From Xanthomonas sp. NCPPB 1128 (GTDB lineage: Bacteria; Pseudomonadota; Gammaproteobacteria; Xanthomonadales; Xanthomonadaceae): 64,000 nt of DNA. Both the position numbers and the translations under genes were made by a program. The notes below the pieces were generated by a model. That model was given only the letters and a program-made list of their open reading frames with translations, searched no databases and was not told the origin of the DNA. The stretch is taken from contig NZ_LFME01000001.1 of assembly GCF_001043115.1 (NCBI RefSeq), forward strand, positions 62,001 to 126,000, given 5' to 3'. Below are positions 35,000-43,747 of this stretch, in pieces; position 1 is the stretch's first letter, and each line of letters opens with the position of its first letter.

Positions 35000-36919
35000 T
35001 CAGGCGTCCTTGGATTCGTGCGGCGCGGCGGCGGCCTCGGCATCGCGGCCCAGGTCGTACTCGGCGTCGTAGTTCCACAGGTCGCCGTCGGCGGCCGGCG
35101 GGCCGCAGGAGATCGACAGCGCGCCCTGGTCGGCGGGGCCGACCATGCGGCGGTTGAGCCCGAACAGGTTGCGGCCCATGTCGTGCGCGGCCGGCGCGGT
35201 GTTCGGCGCCAGCGGCCGCGCTGCCCATTCGGCGGCATCCACCAGCACTTCCAGGGTGCCGGCCTCGCCGTCCAGGCGCACGATGTCGCCTTCGCGCACC
35301 CGTGCCAGAGGACCACCACGCGCCGCTTCCGGGGTCACGTGGATGGCCGCGGGGAACTTGCCGGAGGCGCCGGACAGGCGCCCATCGGTGACCAGCGCCA
35401 CGCGCCGGCCCTGGTTCTGCAGCAGGCCCAGCAGCGGCGCCAGCGAATGCAGTTCCGGCATGCCGTTGGCCTGCGGGCCCTGGTAGCGCAGCACCACCAC
35501 GAAGTCGTGCGGCAGCGCGCCGGCGGCGTGCAGCTTGTTCAGCGCCTGCGGCGCGTCGATCACCACGGCCGGGGCTTCGATGGTGCGGAACTGCGGCTTC
35601 ACCGCCGACAGCTTGATCAGCGAGCGGCCGAGGTTGCCGCGCAGCAGGCGCAGGCCGCCCTGCGCCTCGAACGGGTTGGAGGCAGGACGCACCACCGCCT
35701 CGTCGGCGCTCTTGGCCGGACTCGGCACGTAGGCCAGCTTGCCGTCCTGCACGCACGGCTCGTCGCCGTAGGCGCGCATGCCGCCGGGCACGATGGTGGC
35801 CAGGTCGTCGTGCATCAGCCCGGCGTCCATCAGCTCGCGGAACACGAAGCCGATGCCGCCGGCGGCGGCGAAGTGGTTCACGTCGGCCTCGCCGTTCGGG
35901 TACACCCGCGCCAGCAGCGGCACCAGCTGCGACAGCGCGTCCAGGTCGTCCCAGGTCAGCACGATGCCGGCCGCGCGCGCCACCGCCAGCCAGTGGATGG
36001 TGTGGTTGGTGGAGCCGCCGGTGGCCATCAGCGCGACCACGGCGTTGACGATGGCGCGCTCGTCGATCAAGCGGCCGAGCGGGCGGAAGTCGCTGCCCAG
36101 CGCGGTGATGCGCAGCGCGCGTTCGGTCGCCTGCTGGGTCAGCGCCTCGCGCAGCGGGGTGCCGGGATTGACGAAGGAGGCGCCGGGCAACTGCACGCCC
36201 ATCGCTTCCAGCAGCACCTGGTTGGAATTGGCGGTGCCGTAGAAGGTGCAGGTGCCGGGCGCGTGATAGGACGCCGATTCGGCTGCCAGCAGTTCCTCGC
36301 GGGTGGCCTGGCCGGCGGCGTAGCGCTCGCGCACCTCGGCCTTCTGCTTGTTGGGGATGCCCGGGGTCATCGGCCCGGCCGGCACGAACACCGCCGGCAG
36401 ATGGCCGAAGGCCAGCGCGCCGATCAGCAGGCCGGGCACGATCTTGTCGCACACGCCCAGGTACAGGCTGGTGTCGAACATGTCGTGGCTCAGGCCGATG
36501 GCGGTGGCCTGGGCGATCACGTCGCGCGAGAACAGCGACAGTTCCATGCCGGGCCGACCCTGGGTCACGCCGTCGCACATCGCTGGCACGCCGCCGGCCA
36601 CCTGCGCGGTAGCGCCGAGCGCGCGCGCGGTGTTGCGGATGATCTCCGGATAGTGCTCGAACGGCTGGTGCGCCGAGAGCATGTCGTTGTAGGCGGTGAT
36701 GATGCCGAGGTTGGGGGTGATCCCGCCTTCCAGCCGGCTCTTGTCGGTGGGGCCGCAGGCGGCGAAGCCGTGGGCGAGGTTGCCGCAGCTCAGGCGGCTG
36801 CGGAACGGGCCGTCGCGCAGCGCGGCGTCGATGCCGGCCAGGTAGGCGCGCCGCGACGGCGCACTGCGCTGGCGGATGCGTTCGGTGATCGCGTGGAGGG
36901 TCGGATGCAGGGTGGTCAT
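35000..36919 (-). CDS. edd: 6-phosphogluconate dehydratase
   Basis: IlvD/Edd-family dehydratase of 639 aa. Motifs include [56 protein letters not shown] and [17 protein letters not shown]; the conserved cysteines in MCDG and GTCTFYG hold the iron-sulfur cluster. It converts 6-phosphogluconate to KDPG in the cytoplasm. Separated from eda by 81 bases and from pgl by a 120-base gap occupied by an inverted heptamer repeat, so mRNA structure could tune expression between the two parts. Confidence 0.96.
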   Translation of the reverse strand: MTTLHPTLHAITERIRQRSAPSRRAYLAGIDAALRDGPFRSRLSCGNLAHGFAACGPTDKSRLEGGITPNLGIITAYNDMLSAHQPFEHYPEIIRNTARALGATAQVAGGVPAMCDGVTQGRPGMELSLFSRDVIAQATAIGLSHDMFDTSLYLGVCDKIVPGLLIGALAFGHLPAVFVPAGPMTPGIPNKQKAEVRERYAAGQATREELLAAESASYHAPGTCTFYGTANSNQVLLEAMGVQLPGASFVNPGTPLREALTQQATERALRITALGSDFRPLGRLIDERAIVNAVVALMATGGSTNHTIHWLAVARAAGIVLTWDDLDALSQLVPLLARVYPNGEADVNHFAAAGGIGFVFRELMDAGLMHDDLATIVPGGMRAYGDEPCVQDGKLAYVPSPAKSADEAVVRPASNPFEAQGGLRLLRGNLGRSLIKLSAVKPQFRTIEAPAVVIDAPQALNKLHAAGALPHDFVVVLRYQGPQANGMPELHSLAPLLGLLQNQGRRVALVTDGRLSGASGKFPAAIHVTPEAARGGPLARVREGDIVRLDGEAGTLEVLVDAAEWAARPLAPNTAPAAHDMGRNLFGLNRRMVGPADQGALSISCGPPAADGDLWNYDAEYDLGRDAEAAAAPHESKDA

Positions 36920-36946
36920 TGGCTGAAGTGGCTATGGGGGGAGAGG

Positions 36947-37037
36947 CGGGACCCGGGACCCGGGACCGGGGACCCGGGAAAAGCAAAGGCAGGCGGTGCT
37001 GCTGTTCCGGGTCCCGGGTCCCGGGCCCCGGGTCCCG
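36947..37037. repeat. Inverted pair of heptamer arrays between edd and pgl
   Basis: GGGACCC units at 36947-36978 face the complementary GGGTCCC-type units at 37007-37037, around a spacer of 28 bases rich in A and G. The pair can form a long GC-rich hairpin within the operon; its right arm ends just before the pgl stop codon. Confidence 0.8.
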
Positions 37038-37039
37038 CC

Positions 37040-37759
37040 TCACTCACACCAATGCACGCGCAGGCGCGCACCAGGCGTATCGAAGGCGACGCGGATCGGG
37101 TACTCGTGCGGGTCGGTGCCGGCCAGCGCGCGCTCCAGCACCTCCAGCTTCTGCTTGCCGCGCAACAGCAGCATGCGCTGGCCGATCGGCGCCAGGCCGG
37201 CCGGGGTCAGGGTGATGCGCAGCGGCCAGGTGTTGGCGCCGGGGCAGCCGGTGGCGTCGAGCGCGGCATAGGGCAGCGGGTTGGTCAGCGCCTTGTTCAA
37301 ATCGGTGGCGCCGGGGAACAGCGAGGCGGTGTGGCCGTCGCCGCCCATGCCCAGCACCGCCATGCACGCGGCCGGGGCGTGCTGCGCGTGCAGGTTGGCC
37401 GCGTGCACGCAGTCCTGCAGCGGCTTGCCGACCCGCACCAGCGGCTCGAAGCGCGCATCCTCGGTCCGGTCGAGCAGGCTGTGCCGGATCAGGTAGGCGT
37501 TGCTGTCGCTGTCCTGCGGCGACAGCCAGCGCTCGTCGACCAGGCCGACCTCCAGTTTCGACCAGTCCAGCGGCAGTTCGGCCAGCGCCTGGTACACCGG
37601 CGCCGGGGTGGTGCCGCCGGACAGCAGCAGGCGCGCGCCGCCGCGACGCTGGATCTCCTCGCGCAGCGCGGTGCCGATCTCGGCTGCCGCCGCGTCGATC
37701 CATTCGTCCGGATCGTCGTAGCGGATCAGCGTGATGCGGTCGGACAGCGTGGGGCTCAT
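37040..37759 (-). CDS. pgl: 6-phosphogluconolactonase
   Basis: SOL/DevB-type lactonase of 239 aa. LLLSGGTTPAPVY, VGLVDERW and the signature VLGMGGDGHTASLFPG are all present. It hydrolyses 6-phosphogluconolactone to 6-phosphogluconate. The start overlaps the glk stop (ATGA). Confidence 0.95.
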   Translation of the reverse strand: MSPTLSDRITLIRYDDPDEWIDAAAAEIGTALREEIQRRGGARLLLSGGTTPAPVYQALAELPLDWSKLEVGLVDERWLSPQDSDSNAYLIRHSLLDRTEDARFEPLVRVGKPLQDCVHAANLHAQHAPAACMAVLGMGGDGHTASLFPGATDLNKALTNPLPYAALDATGCPGANTWPLRITLTPAGLAPIGQRMLLLRGKQKLEVLERALAGTDPHEYPIRVAFDTPGARLRVHWCE

Positions 37760-38763
37760 GCAATGGCTCCTGGGGATTGCCGCGCGGCGTCCACCGCGTA
37801 GGCGGCGGCGCCGAGCAGGCCGGGACGGGGATGGATCACCGCCAGCGACGGCACCCGCGCCATGATCGACGAAAACCGGCCCTTGTGCTCGAAGCGCTGG
37901 CGGAACCCGGAATGCTGGATCGCATCGAGCATCTTCGGCACCAGCCCGCCGGTCAGGAACACGCCGTCCCAGGCGCCCTGCATCAGCACCAGGTCACCGG
38001 CGATGGCGCCGAACACGGCGCAGAACACGTCCACGGTGCGCATCGCCCGGTAGTCGCCCTGCGCGGCGCGCGCGGTGATGTCCTCCGGCTGCAGCGGGCC
38101 CGGGTCGTCGCCGGCCATCTCGCTGAGCGCGCGATGGATGTTGACCAGGCCGGGGCCGCAGATCAGGCGCTCGTTGGAGACGCGGCCGAACTGCTGCGAC
38201 AGCAGTTCCAGGATGCGGATCTCCTCCGGCGTGCCCGGCGGGAAGCTGACGTGGCCGCCCTCGGTCTCCAGCGGAAAGCAGCGCCCGCCGCGCATCAGCA
38301 GGCCGCCCACGCCCAGGCCGGTGCCGGGGCCGATCACGCCGTAGTTGCGCGGCACCTCGATCGGCGACGGCGTCCAGCTGGCGCCGCCGACCTGGACCAC
38401 GTCCTGCGGCCGCAGCAGGCTGATCGCCATCGCCTGCGCGGCGAAGTCGTTGATCAGGTGCAGTTCGTCGAAGCCGAGCATGGCGCGGGTGCGCGCCCGC
38501 GAGATCACCCAAGGATGGTTGGTGATGCGCGCCTCGCCGCCGTCGACGCGGCCGGCGACCGCGAAGGTGCCGCTGCGCGCGTCCACCCCGGTCTGTTCCA
38601 GGTAGTGGCGGGCGGCGTCGCCCAGCGACGGGAATTCCACCACCGAGTAGGTCTGGGTGCTGTCGTCAAGCAGCGGCACCGAGGCGTCGAGATCGGCGAG
38701 GGCGAAACGGGCATTGGTGCCGCCGATGTCGGCGACCAGCACCGGGCGCTGCGGCGCGCTCAC
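37756..38763 (-). CDS. glk: Glucokinase
   Basis: Bacterial glucokinase of 335 aa with the ATP-binding LVADIGGTNARFAL, the glucose-binding INDFAAQA, GPGTGLGVGGL and ETEGGHVSF motifs. It phosphorylates cytoplasmic glucose to glucose 6-phosphate for zwf. The start is GTG at 38763, overlapping the zwf stop as GTGA, so the two are translationally coupled. Confidence 0.95.
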   Translation of the reverse strand: MSAPQRPVLVADIGGTNARFALADLDASVPLLDDSTQTYSVVEFPSLGDAARHYLEQTGVDARSGTFAVAGRVDGGEARITNHPWVISRARTRAMLGFDELHLINDFAAQAMAISLLRPQDVVQVGGASWTPSPIEVPRNYGVIGPGTGLGVGGLLMRGGRCFPLETEGGHVSFPPGTPEEIRILELLSQQFGRVSNERLICGPGLVNIHRALSEMAGDDPGPLQPEDITARAAQGDYRAMRTVDVFCAVFGAIAGDLVLMQGAWDGVFLTGGLVPKMLDAIQHSGFRQRFEHKGRFSSIMARVPSLAVIHPRPGLLGAAAYAVDAARQSPGAIA

Positions 38764-40223
38764 GGCGCGACCTTCGGCGCGGCGCCGGACTGGTCGCAGG
38801 AGACGTAGGCCTGCGCTTCCTCCGGCCCCCAGCTGCCGGCGGGGTAGGGCTGCAGCGGCAGCAGCGCCTGCGCCCAGGCGGCGCTGACGCTGTCGATCCA
38901 GGCCCAGGCGGCGCGCACCTCGTCGTCGCGCACGAACAGTGCGTGGTTGCCGTTGAGCGCGTCGAGCATCAGCCGCTCGTAGGCGATGCGCCGGTGCAGG
39001 CCGGTGGGCACCGACAGTTCCAGTTCTAGCGGCTGCAGTTCCAGCGCACCCCATTCCGGGCCGGCCAGGCTGCTCATCAGCCCCAGTTCGATGTTCTCCT
39101 GCGGCTGCAGCTGGAAGGTCAGCCGGTTCGGCGCCACCTGCTGCGCGGCCGGGCGCTCGAACAGCCAGTGGGTGACCGGCTTGAGCGTGACCACCACGCG
39201 GGTGGAGCGCTCGGCCAGGCGCTTGCCGGTGCACAGGCGGAACGGCACGCCGGCCCAGCGCCAGTTGTCGATGTAGGCGGTGACCGCGGCGAAGGTTTCC
39301 ACGTCGCTGCCTTCCGGCGGCTGGTAGGCCTGCGCCGGCTGGCCGTTGATGGTGCCGGCGGTGTAGCGCCCGCGCACGCTGTCGCGGGCGGCATGCTCTG
39401 CGCTCAGCGGGCGCAGCGCGCGCAGCACCTTGACCTTCTCGTCGCGGATGCGGTCGGCTTCCAGCGACGCCGGCGGCTCCATCGCCACCAGGCACAGCAA
39501 CTGCAGGATATGGCTCTGCACCATGTCGCGCAGCGCGCCGGAGCGTGCGTAGTAGGCGTCGCGGCCGTCCACGCCTTCGCTTTCGGCGACCAGGATATCC
39601 ACCGACTCGATGTAGTTGCGGTTCCACACCGCTTCCAGCAGCGTGTTGCCGAAGCGCAGCGCGATCAGGTTCTGCACCGCGGCCTTGCCCAGGTAGTGGT
39701 CCAGGCGGAACACGCGGTCCTCGTCGATCAGCGCGCCGATCGCCTGCACGATCTCGCGGGCGCTGTCCGAATCGTGGCCGATCGGCTTCTCCAGCATCAG
39801 CCGGTGCGGCGCGGCCAGGGCGCCGCCCAGGGCCAGGCCCTGGCAAGTGCTGATGTACAGCCCCGGCGGGATCGCCAGGTAGCTCACGCAGCGGCGTGCG
39901 GTCAGGTCGCGCACCGCGGCGGCCACCGATTCGGCATCGCGCAGGTCCACCGAGCGGTAGTCGATGCGCGCCAGCAGCGCCTGCACGATCGATTCGCCGA
40001 TCTGCGGCATTGCCGCCTGCAGGCGCGGCTTGAGGAGCTCGTGGAACTTGGCGGTGTCGTGCGGCGACAGCGCCAGCGCGCGGATGCGGAAGTCTTCCGG
40101 CAGGAAGCCGTCGTCGAGCATGCGCAGCAGCGAGGGGAACAGATAGCGCTGGGCCAGATCGCCGGTGGCGCCGAACAGCAGGAAGGTATCGTGCATCGAC
40201 CGGGTTTCGGTTTCGGGTGACAT
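38760..40223 (-). CDS. zwf: Glucose-6-phosphate 1-dehydrogenase
   Basis: NADP-dependent dehydrogenase of 487 aa, first gene of the Entner-Doudoroff operon. LFGATGDLAQRYLFPSL is the coenzyme loop and RLDHYLGKAAVQN the active site with the catalytic His. The ATG at 40223 was chosen; a second Met at 40196 (MHDTFLLFGATGDL) is a real alternative since the domain begins right there. The upstream open frame to 40394 lacks homology. The regulatory region is shared with the divergent transporter ATPase gene and holds a LacI-type site. Confidence 0.95.
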   Translation of the reverse strand: MSPETETRSMHDTFLLFGATGDLAQRYLFPSLLRMLDDGFLPEDFRIRALALSPHDTAKFHELLKPRLQAAMPQIGESIVQALLARIDYRSVDLRDAESVAAAVRDLTARRCVSYLAIPPGLYISTCQGLALGGALAAPHRLMLEKPIGHDSDSAREIVQAIGALIDEDRVFRLDHYLGKAAVQNLIALRFGNTLLEAVWNRNYIESVDILVAESEGVDGRDAYYARSGALRDMVQSHILQLLCLVAMEPPASLEADRIRDEKVKVLRALRPLSAEHAARDSVRGRYTAGTINGQPAQAYQPPEGSDVETFAAVTAYIDNWRWAGVPFRLCTGKRLAERSTRVVVTLKPVTHWLFERPAAQQVAPNRLTFQLQPQENIELGLMSSLAGPEWGALELQPLELELSVPTGLHRRIAYERLMLDALNGNHALFVRDDEVRAAWAWIDSVSAAWAQALLPLQPYPAGSWGPEEAQAYVSCDQSGAAPKVAP

Positions 40224-40642
40224 GGTGTCGATCACCTGGGGGCTAGGAGTGACGTGGCGTGGGAAAGCGAACGGCGGGAACGGCCTGTATCCGGCCGGTT
40301 CGGGCGAAGGCGTGACGCGGGAGGGCCGCCAAGCGGAGACGCACGATCCAGGAGATGAATACGACTGCCAGACCTCTGAGCATACCTCTCCCATGCCTCA
40401 TGCTGCAGGCCGGACTTCATCCGGCTGGGTGACGACGGCGCGCCGGATCGGCGGCTGGCGGATCGCATTGCGTGCCCTCCCAGGCTCGATGTTGCCCCGT
40501 GAAAACGGTTACATGGCAGAATACCGCATCGCGATGCATTGTTGCCTGCGCGCGGGCACGATGCGACCCGCATTCGTATGCACTGCCTTCGGGAGGGACC
40601 GGCGGCAGCCCGTTCCTCCTGCCGGAAACCGGATACCGCACC
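40224..40642. promoter_or_regulatory. Divergent regulatory region of zwf and the sugar-ABC ATPase
   Basis: No gene is supported in these 419 bases. The stretch carries a LacI-type operator at 40500-40513 and a perfect 12-bp palindrome GCATCGCGATGC at 40526-40537. Both lie about 105-145 bases before the ATPase start and about 275-315 bases from the zwf start. Confidence 0.6.
40500..40513. promoter_or_regulatory. LacI-type operator, near-consensus
   Basis: TGAAAACGGTTACA matches TGWAAWCGWTTWCA with one deviation (G at position 9). It is almost the same as the site before the LacI-family gene (TGAAAACGATTACA), which suggests the same regulator controls the transporter ATPase and possibly zwf. 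Confidence 0.65.
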
Positions 40643-41767
40643 ATGGCGAAAGTACAACTGGACAACATCCGCAAGGTCTACGACAACGGCCAGGTCGCCG
40701 TGCACGGGGCCAGCTTCGAAGTGGCCGACGGCGAACTGATGGTGCTGGTCGGGCCGTCGGGGTGCGGCAAGTCCACGCTGCTGCGGATGATCGCCGGCCT
40801 GGAAGAGATCAGCGGCGGCGAGCTGCGCATCGGCGAGCGCGTGGTCAACGAGGTGGCGCCGAAGGATCGCGACATCGCCATGGTGTTCCAGAGCTATGCG
40901 CTGTACCCGCACATGACCGTGGCCGAGAACCTGGCGTTCGGGCTCAAGCTGCGCGGCGAGAGCAAGGAGGTCATCCGCCAGCGCGTGGCCGCCGCCGCCG
41001 ACACCCTGGGCCTGACCCCGATGCTGGACAAGCTGCCGCGCGCCATGTCCGGCGGCCAGCGCCAGCGCGTGGCGCTGGCGCGCGCGCTGGTGCGCGAGCC
41101 GGCGGTGTTCCTGCTCGACGAGCCGTTGTCCAACCTGGATGCCAAGCTGCGCCATTCGGTGCGCACCGAGATCGCGCAGCTGCACCGCAAGCTCGGCACC
41201 ACCATGATCTACGTCACCCACGACCAGGTCGAGGCGATGACCCTGGGCCAGCGCATCGTCGTGCTCAAGGACGGGCTGATCCAGCAGATCGACACGCCGA
41301 TGGCGCTGTACGACCGCCCGGCCAACCTGTTCGTGGCCGGCTTCCTCGGCAGCCCTGCGATGAACGTGCTGCGCGGACGGCTGGTGGAAGAGGGCGGCCT
41401 GCAGCTGCAGTTGCAGGACGGCGGGCGGGTGCCGCTGCCGGGGGCGCAGATCGCGCCGCAGTGGCTGGGCCGGGAGCTGGCGATCGGCGTGCGGCCGGAA
41501 CACCTGCAGCCCAGTGACGATGCGCAGGGCGGCTTCGAGGCCACCATCGAGGTAATCGAGCCGGTCGGCAACGAGATCTTCGTCAATCTCAGCCATGGCG
41601 CGCAGCCGCTGGTGATGCGGGTGGCGCCGCGCGCGCTGCCGGGCCTGGGCGAACGCCTGCGGGTGGCGGTGCGCGGCGACGCGCTGCACTTCTTCGATGC
41701 CGAGAGCGGGGAGAGGCTGGAAAGCCGGGACCCGGGGCCCGGGACCCGGGGCCCGCAACAGCCGTAA
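40643..41767 (+). CDS. Sugar ABC transporter ATPase, MalK/UgpC type
   Basis: CUT1-family ATPase of 374 aa. Walker A is GPSGCGKSTL, the signature is MSGGQRQRVALARAL, Walker B VFLLDEPLSNLD and the H-loop YVTHDQ. A C-terminal OB-fold (TOBE) regulatory domain spans about residues 240-360. As the glucanase/ABC operon encodes no ATPase, this protein probably energises those permeases and perhaps others. The last about 15 residues (SRDPGPGTRGPQQP) come from a heptamer repeat running into the gene, so the native C-terminus has been altered. Confidence 0.93.
   Translation: MAKVQLDNIRKVYDNGQVAVHGASFEVADGELMVLVGPSGCGKSTLLRMIAGLEEISGGELRIGERVVNEVAPKDRDIAMVFQSYALYPHMTVAENLAFGLKLRGESKEVIRQRVAAAADTLGLTPMLDKLPRAMSGGQRQRVALARALVREPAVFLLDEPLSNLDAKLRHSVRTEIAQLHRKLGTTMIYVTHDQVEAMTLGQRIVVLKDGLIQQIDTPMALYDRPANLFVAGFLGSPAMNVLRGRLVEEGGLQLQLQDGGRVPLPGAQIAPQWLGRELAIGVRPEHLQPSDDAQGGFEATIEVIEPVGNEIFVNLSHGAQPLVMRVAPRALPGLGERLRVAVRGDALHFFDAESGERLESRDPGPGTRGPQQP
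41725..41755. repeat. Heptamer repeat inside the 3' end of the ATPase gene
   Basis: GGGACCCGGGGCCC occurs twice in succession within the coding sequence and ends 12 bases before the stop codon. Same family as 33568, 34219 and 36947. Confidence 0.75.
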
Positions 41768-41795
41768 GCGACGGCGAGTGCGGCTGTTGGCGCGC

Positions 41796-42668
41796 TCAGC
41801 GCGCCAGGCCCTCGATCAATGGCTGCCAGCGTGCGGGGTGGCCGTCGACGTCCAGCCCCGCCGGTGGTGTATCGTCCAGAGGCAGCACCGCCAATGCCAG
41901 GGTGCCGGCAACGCTGACCACGCTGCCGAACGGCTGGCCGTCGCGCTGCACCGGTGCGTCGATCGCGACGGTCGCATCCAGTTCCAGCAACTGCACGGCG
42001 CGCTTGGCCTTGCCCAGGAAGTGGGTGCGGGCGACGATTTCCTGGCCGGGGTAGCAGCCCTTCTTGACGCTGAAGGCGTGCAGCCGGTCCAGACCCAGTT
42101 GCTGTGGCGTCCACTGTTCGCGCTGGCTCGGTGCAAGCCGGACCAGGCCCAGGCGCAGGTCGGCCGCGCGCCAGGCCTGCGCCAGCGCCGGGTCGGCCGC
42201 CGGTGCATCCGCGGCCGCTGCCGGCACCAGGCGCAGCGTGCGCGGCAGGCCGTCGCCGCCCATGTCCAGCTCGATCACGCCGGCCTCATCGTGCGCCGAC
42301 GTCGCGCCCCGTGCCTGCTCCGGTAGGCTCAGGCGACCCAAGGCAAGCAGTGTGTCCTTGATGGTGATGCGCAGCTTGCGCCGGAACACGAAGCGGCCCA
42401 GCGCCGTCGCCAACTCCTCGGCGCCGCCGTCGGGTAGCAGTGCCAGCAAGGCGTCGTCGGCCTGGCGCAGCAGCGCGAACACCGCGATCACCCGGCCCTT
42501 GGCGGTGAGCCAGGCGTTCCATTGCCACTGGCCCACGGCCAGCGCCTGCACGTCGTTGGCGAACTGCGCATGCGCGAAGGCCACCGCATCCGGGCCGCGC
42601 AAGGCGACGTATTGCAGGTGTGGCAAGGCGGAAAAACCGCCGGATTCCAGATTCAGGTTGTCAGGCAC
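41796..42668 (-). CDS. ygfZ: YgfZ/GcvT-family folate-binding protein for Fe-S enzyme maintenance
   Basis: Protein of 290 aa related to the T-protein of glycine cleavage. The diagnostic motif KGCYPGQEIVART is present near residue 205-217. YgfZ (COG0354) supports assembly or repair of certain iron-sulfur enzymes in a folate-dependent way. It is divergent from the succinate dehydrogenase genes, whose SdhB carries three iron-sulfur clusters; the two starts are only 39 bases apart, so they share a control region. Confidence 0.92.
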   Translation of the reverse strand: MPDNLNLESGGFSALPHLQYVALRGPDAVAFAHAQFANDVQALAVGQWQWNAWLTAKGRVIAVFALLRQADDALLALLPDGGAEELATALGRFVFRRKLRITIKDTLLALGRLSLPEQARGATSAHDEAGVIELDMGGDGLPRTLRLVPAAAADAPAADPALAQAWRAADLRLGLVRLAPSQREQWTPQQLGLDRLHAFSVKKGCYPGQEIVARTHFLGKAKRAVQLLELDATVAIDAPVQRDGQPFGSVVSVAGTLALAVLPLDDTPPAGLDVDGHPARWQPLIEGLAR

Positions 42669-42707
42669 GAGAGGGGAGGACTAAAATTGACGAGTTGTGA
42701 GACCCGC

Positions 42708-42878
42708 ATGATAGGCCAACCAACCCCCACACCCGAGTCCGATCCCGAAACGCAGCGGCCCGCCGAGGACACCCCTCCGCAGACCGAGCCTGCGCCGCGG
42801 GAGATCGGCGGACGCGGCGGCCTCGAGCCGACGCGCTACGGCGACTGGGAGAAAAACGGACGCTGCATCGATTTTTGA
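42708..42878 (+). CDS. DUF1674 protein, SDHAF4-like succinate dehydrogenase assembly factor
   Basis: Small protein of 56 aa. The N-terminal half is Pro/Glu/Thr-rich and likely disordered; the C-terminus has the family core GGRGGLEPTRYGDWEKNGR followed by CIDF. Homologues of this family (Sdh8/SDHAF4) bind the flavinated SdhA subunit before it joins SdhB. It lies 60 bases before sdhC in the same direction, strongly supporting that role. Start chosen at the ATG at 42708; the frame is open further upstream on a stretch belonging to the divergent ygfZ. Confidence 0.85.
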   Translation: MIGQPTPTPESDPETQRPAEDTPPQTEPAPREIGGRGGLEPTRYGDWEKNGRCIDF

Positions 42879-42938
42879 GCAGCTTTGAGCCAACGCGGCC
42901 TTAAGCACGCCGCCCAGCCGAGACAACGAGCCCAGCGA

Positions 42939-43331
42939 ATGGCTACGCGCGAACGTCCTCTTTCCCCGCATCTGCAGGTCTATCGCTGGCAGATCCAGAT
43001 GGTGACCTCGATCCTGAATCGAGCCACCGGCATCGTGCTGTCGATCGGTGCCCTGATCATCGCCGCCGGCCTGTTGGCACTGATGCTTGGCCCCGCCTCC
43101 TGGAACTGCTTCCGCGACATCGCCGGGGCCTGGTACGGCCAGGTCTTCCTGTTCGGCTGGACCTGGTGCTTCGCCTTCCACCTGTTCGGCGGCCTGCGCC
43201 ACATCCTGCAGGATTTCGGCCAGGGCTACGCGGTCCGCGCCTTCGTCACCATCGGCTGGCTGTCGGTCGTGCTCAGCTTCGTGCTGACCGCCGCCGTGTG
43301 GGCCTACGTGCTGCTGGGAGCCAATGCATGA
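42939..43331 (+). CDS. sdhC: Succinate dehydrogenase cytochrome b556 subunit
   Basis: Membrane anchor of 130 aa with three helices. The RPLSPHLQVYRW start and the heme-ligand His in HLFGGLRHILQD are typical. With SdhD it binds heme b and ubiquinone. The Met at 42939 gives the standard N-terminus; its stop overlaps sdhD (ATGA). Confidence 0.93.
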   Translation: MATRERPLSPHLQVYRWQIQMVTSILNRATGIVLSIGALIIAAGLLALMLGPASWNCFRDIAGAWYGQVFLFGWTWCFAFHLFGGLRHILQDFGQGYAVRAFVTIGWLSVVLSFVLTAAVWAYVLLGANA

Positions 43332-43714
43332 GCCGCTATCGCACCCCGTTGAAGAACGTCCGCGGCCTGGGCGCGGCCAAGACCGGCACCGAGCATTTCG
43401 TGGTGCAGCGCCTGACCGCCACCGCATTGGTGCCGCTGTCGATCTGGTTCCTGATCTTCGTGCTGAGCCTGCTCGGCTCGGACTACGTCGCCGCCACCGA
43501 GGCCGTGGCCAAGCCGTGGAACGCGATCCTGCTGGTCGGTTTCCTGATCGCCGCGTTCTGGCACGCCCAGCTCGGCATGCAGGTGGTGCTGGAAGACTAC
43601 GTGCACACCTCGCTGCTGGCCCTGGCCGCGCAGACCATCGTGCGCTTCGTCGCCGTGCTCGGCGCCATCGTCAGCATCTTCGCCGTGGCGCGCATCGCGC
43701 TGGGCATCGCCTGA
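43328..43714 (+). CDS. sdhD: Succinate dehydrogenase membrane anchor subunit
   Basis: Membrane anchor of 128 aa with three helices and the typical start NVRGLGAAKTGTEHFVVQRLTA. HAQLGMQVVLEDYVH carries the conserved His and Asp-Tyr of the quinone/heme site. Translationally coupled to sdhC. Confidence 0.93.
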   Translation: MSRYRTPLKNVRGLGAAKTGTEHFVVQRLTATALVPLSIWFLIFVLSLLGSDYVAATEAVAKPWNAILLVGFLIAAFWHAQLGMQVVLEDYVHTSLLALAAQTIVRFVAVLGAIVSIFAVARIALGIA

Positions 43715-43747
43715 TCCAACGGCGCCCCCTCTAGGAACCACATTTCG

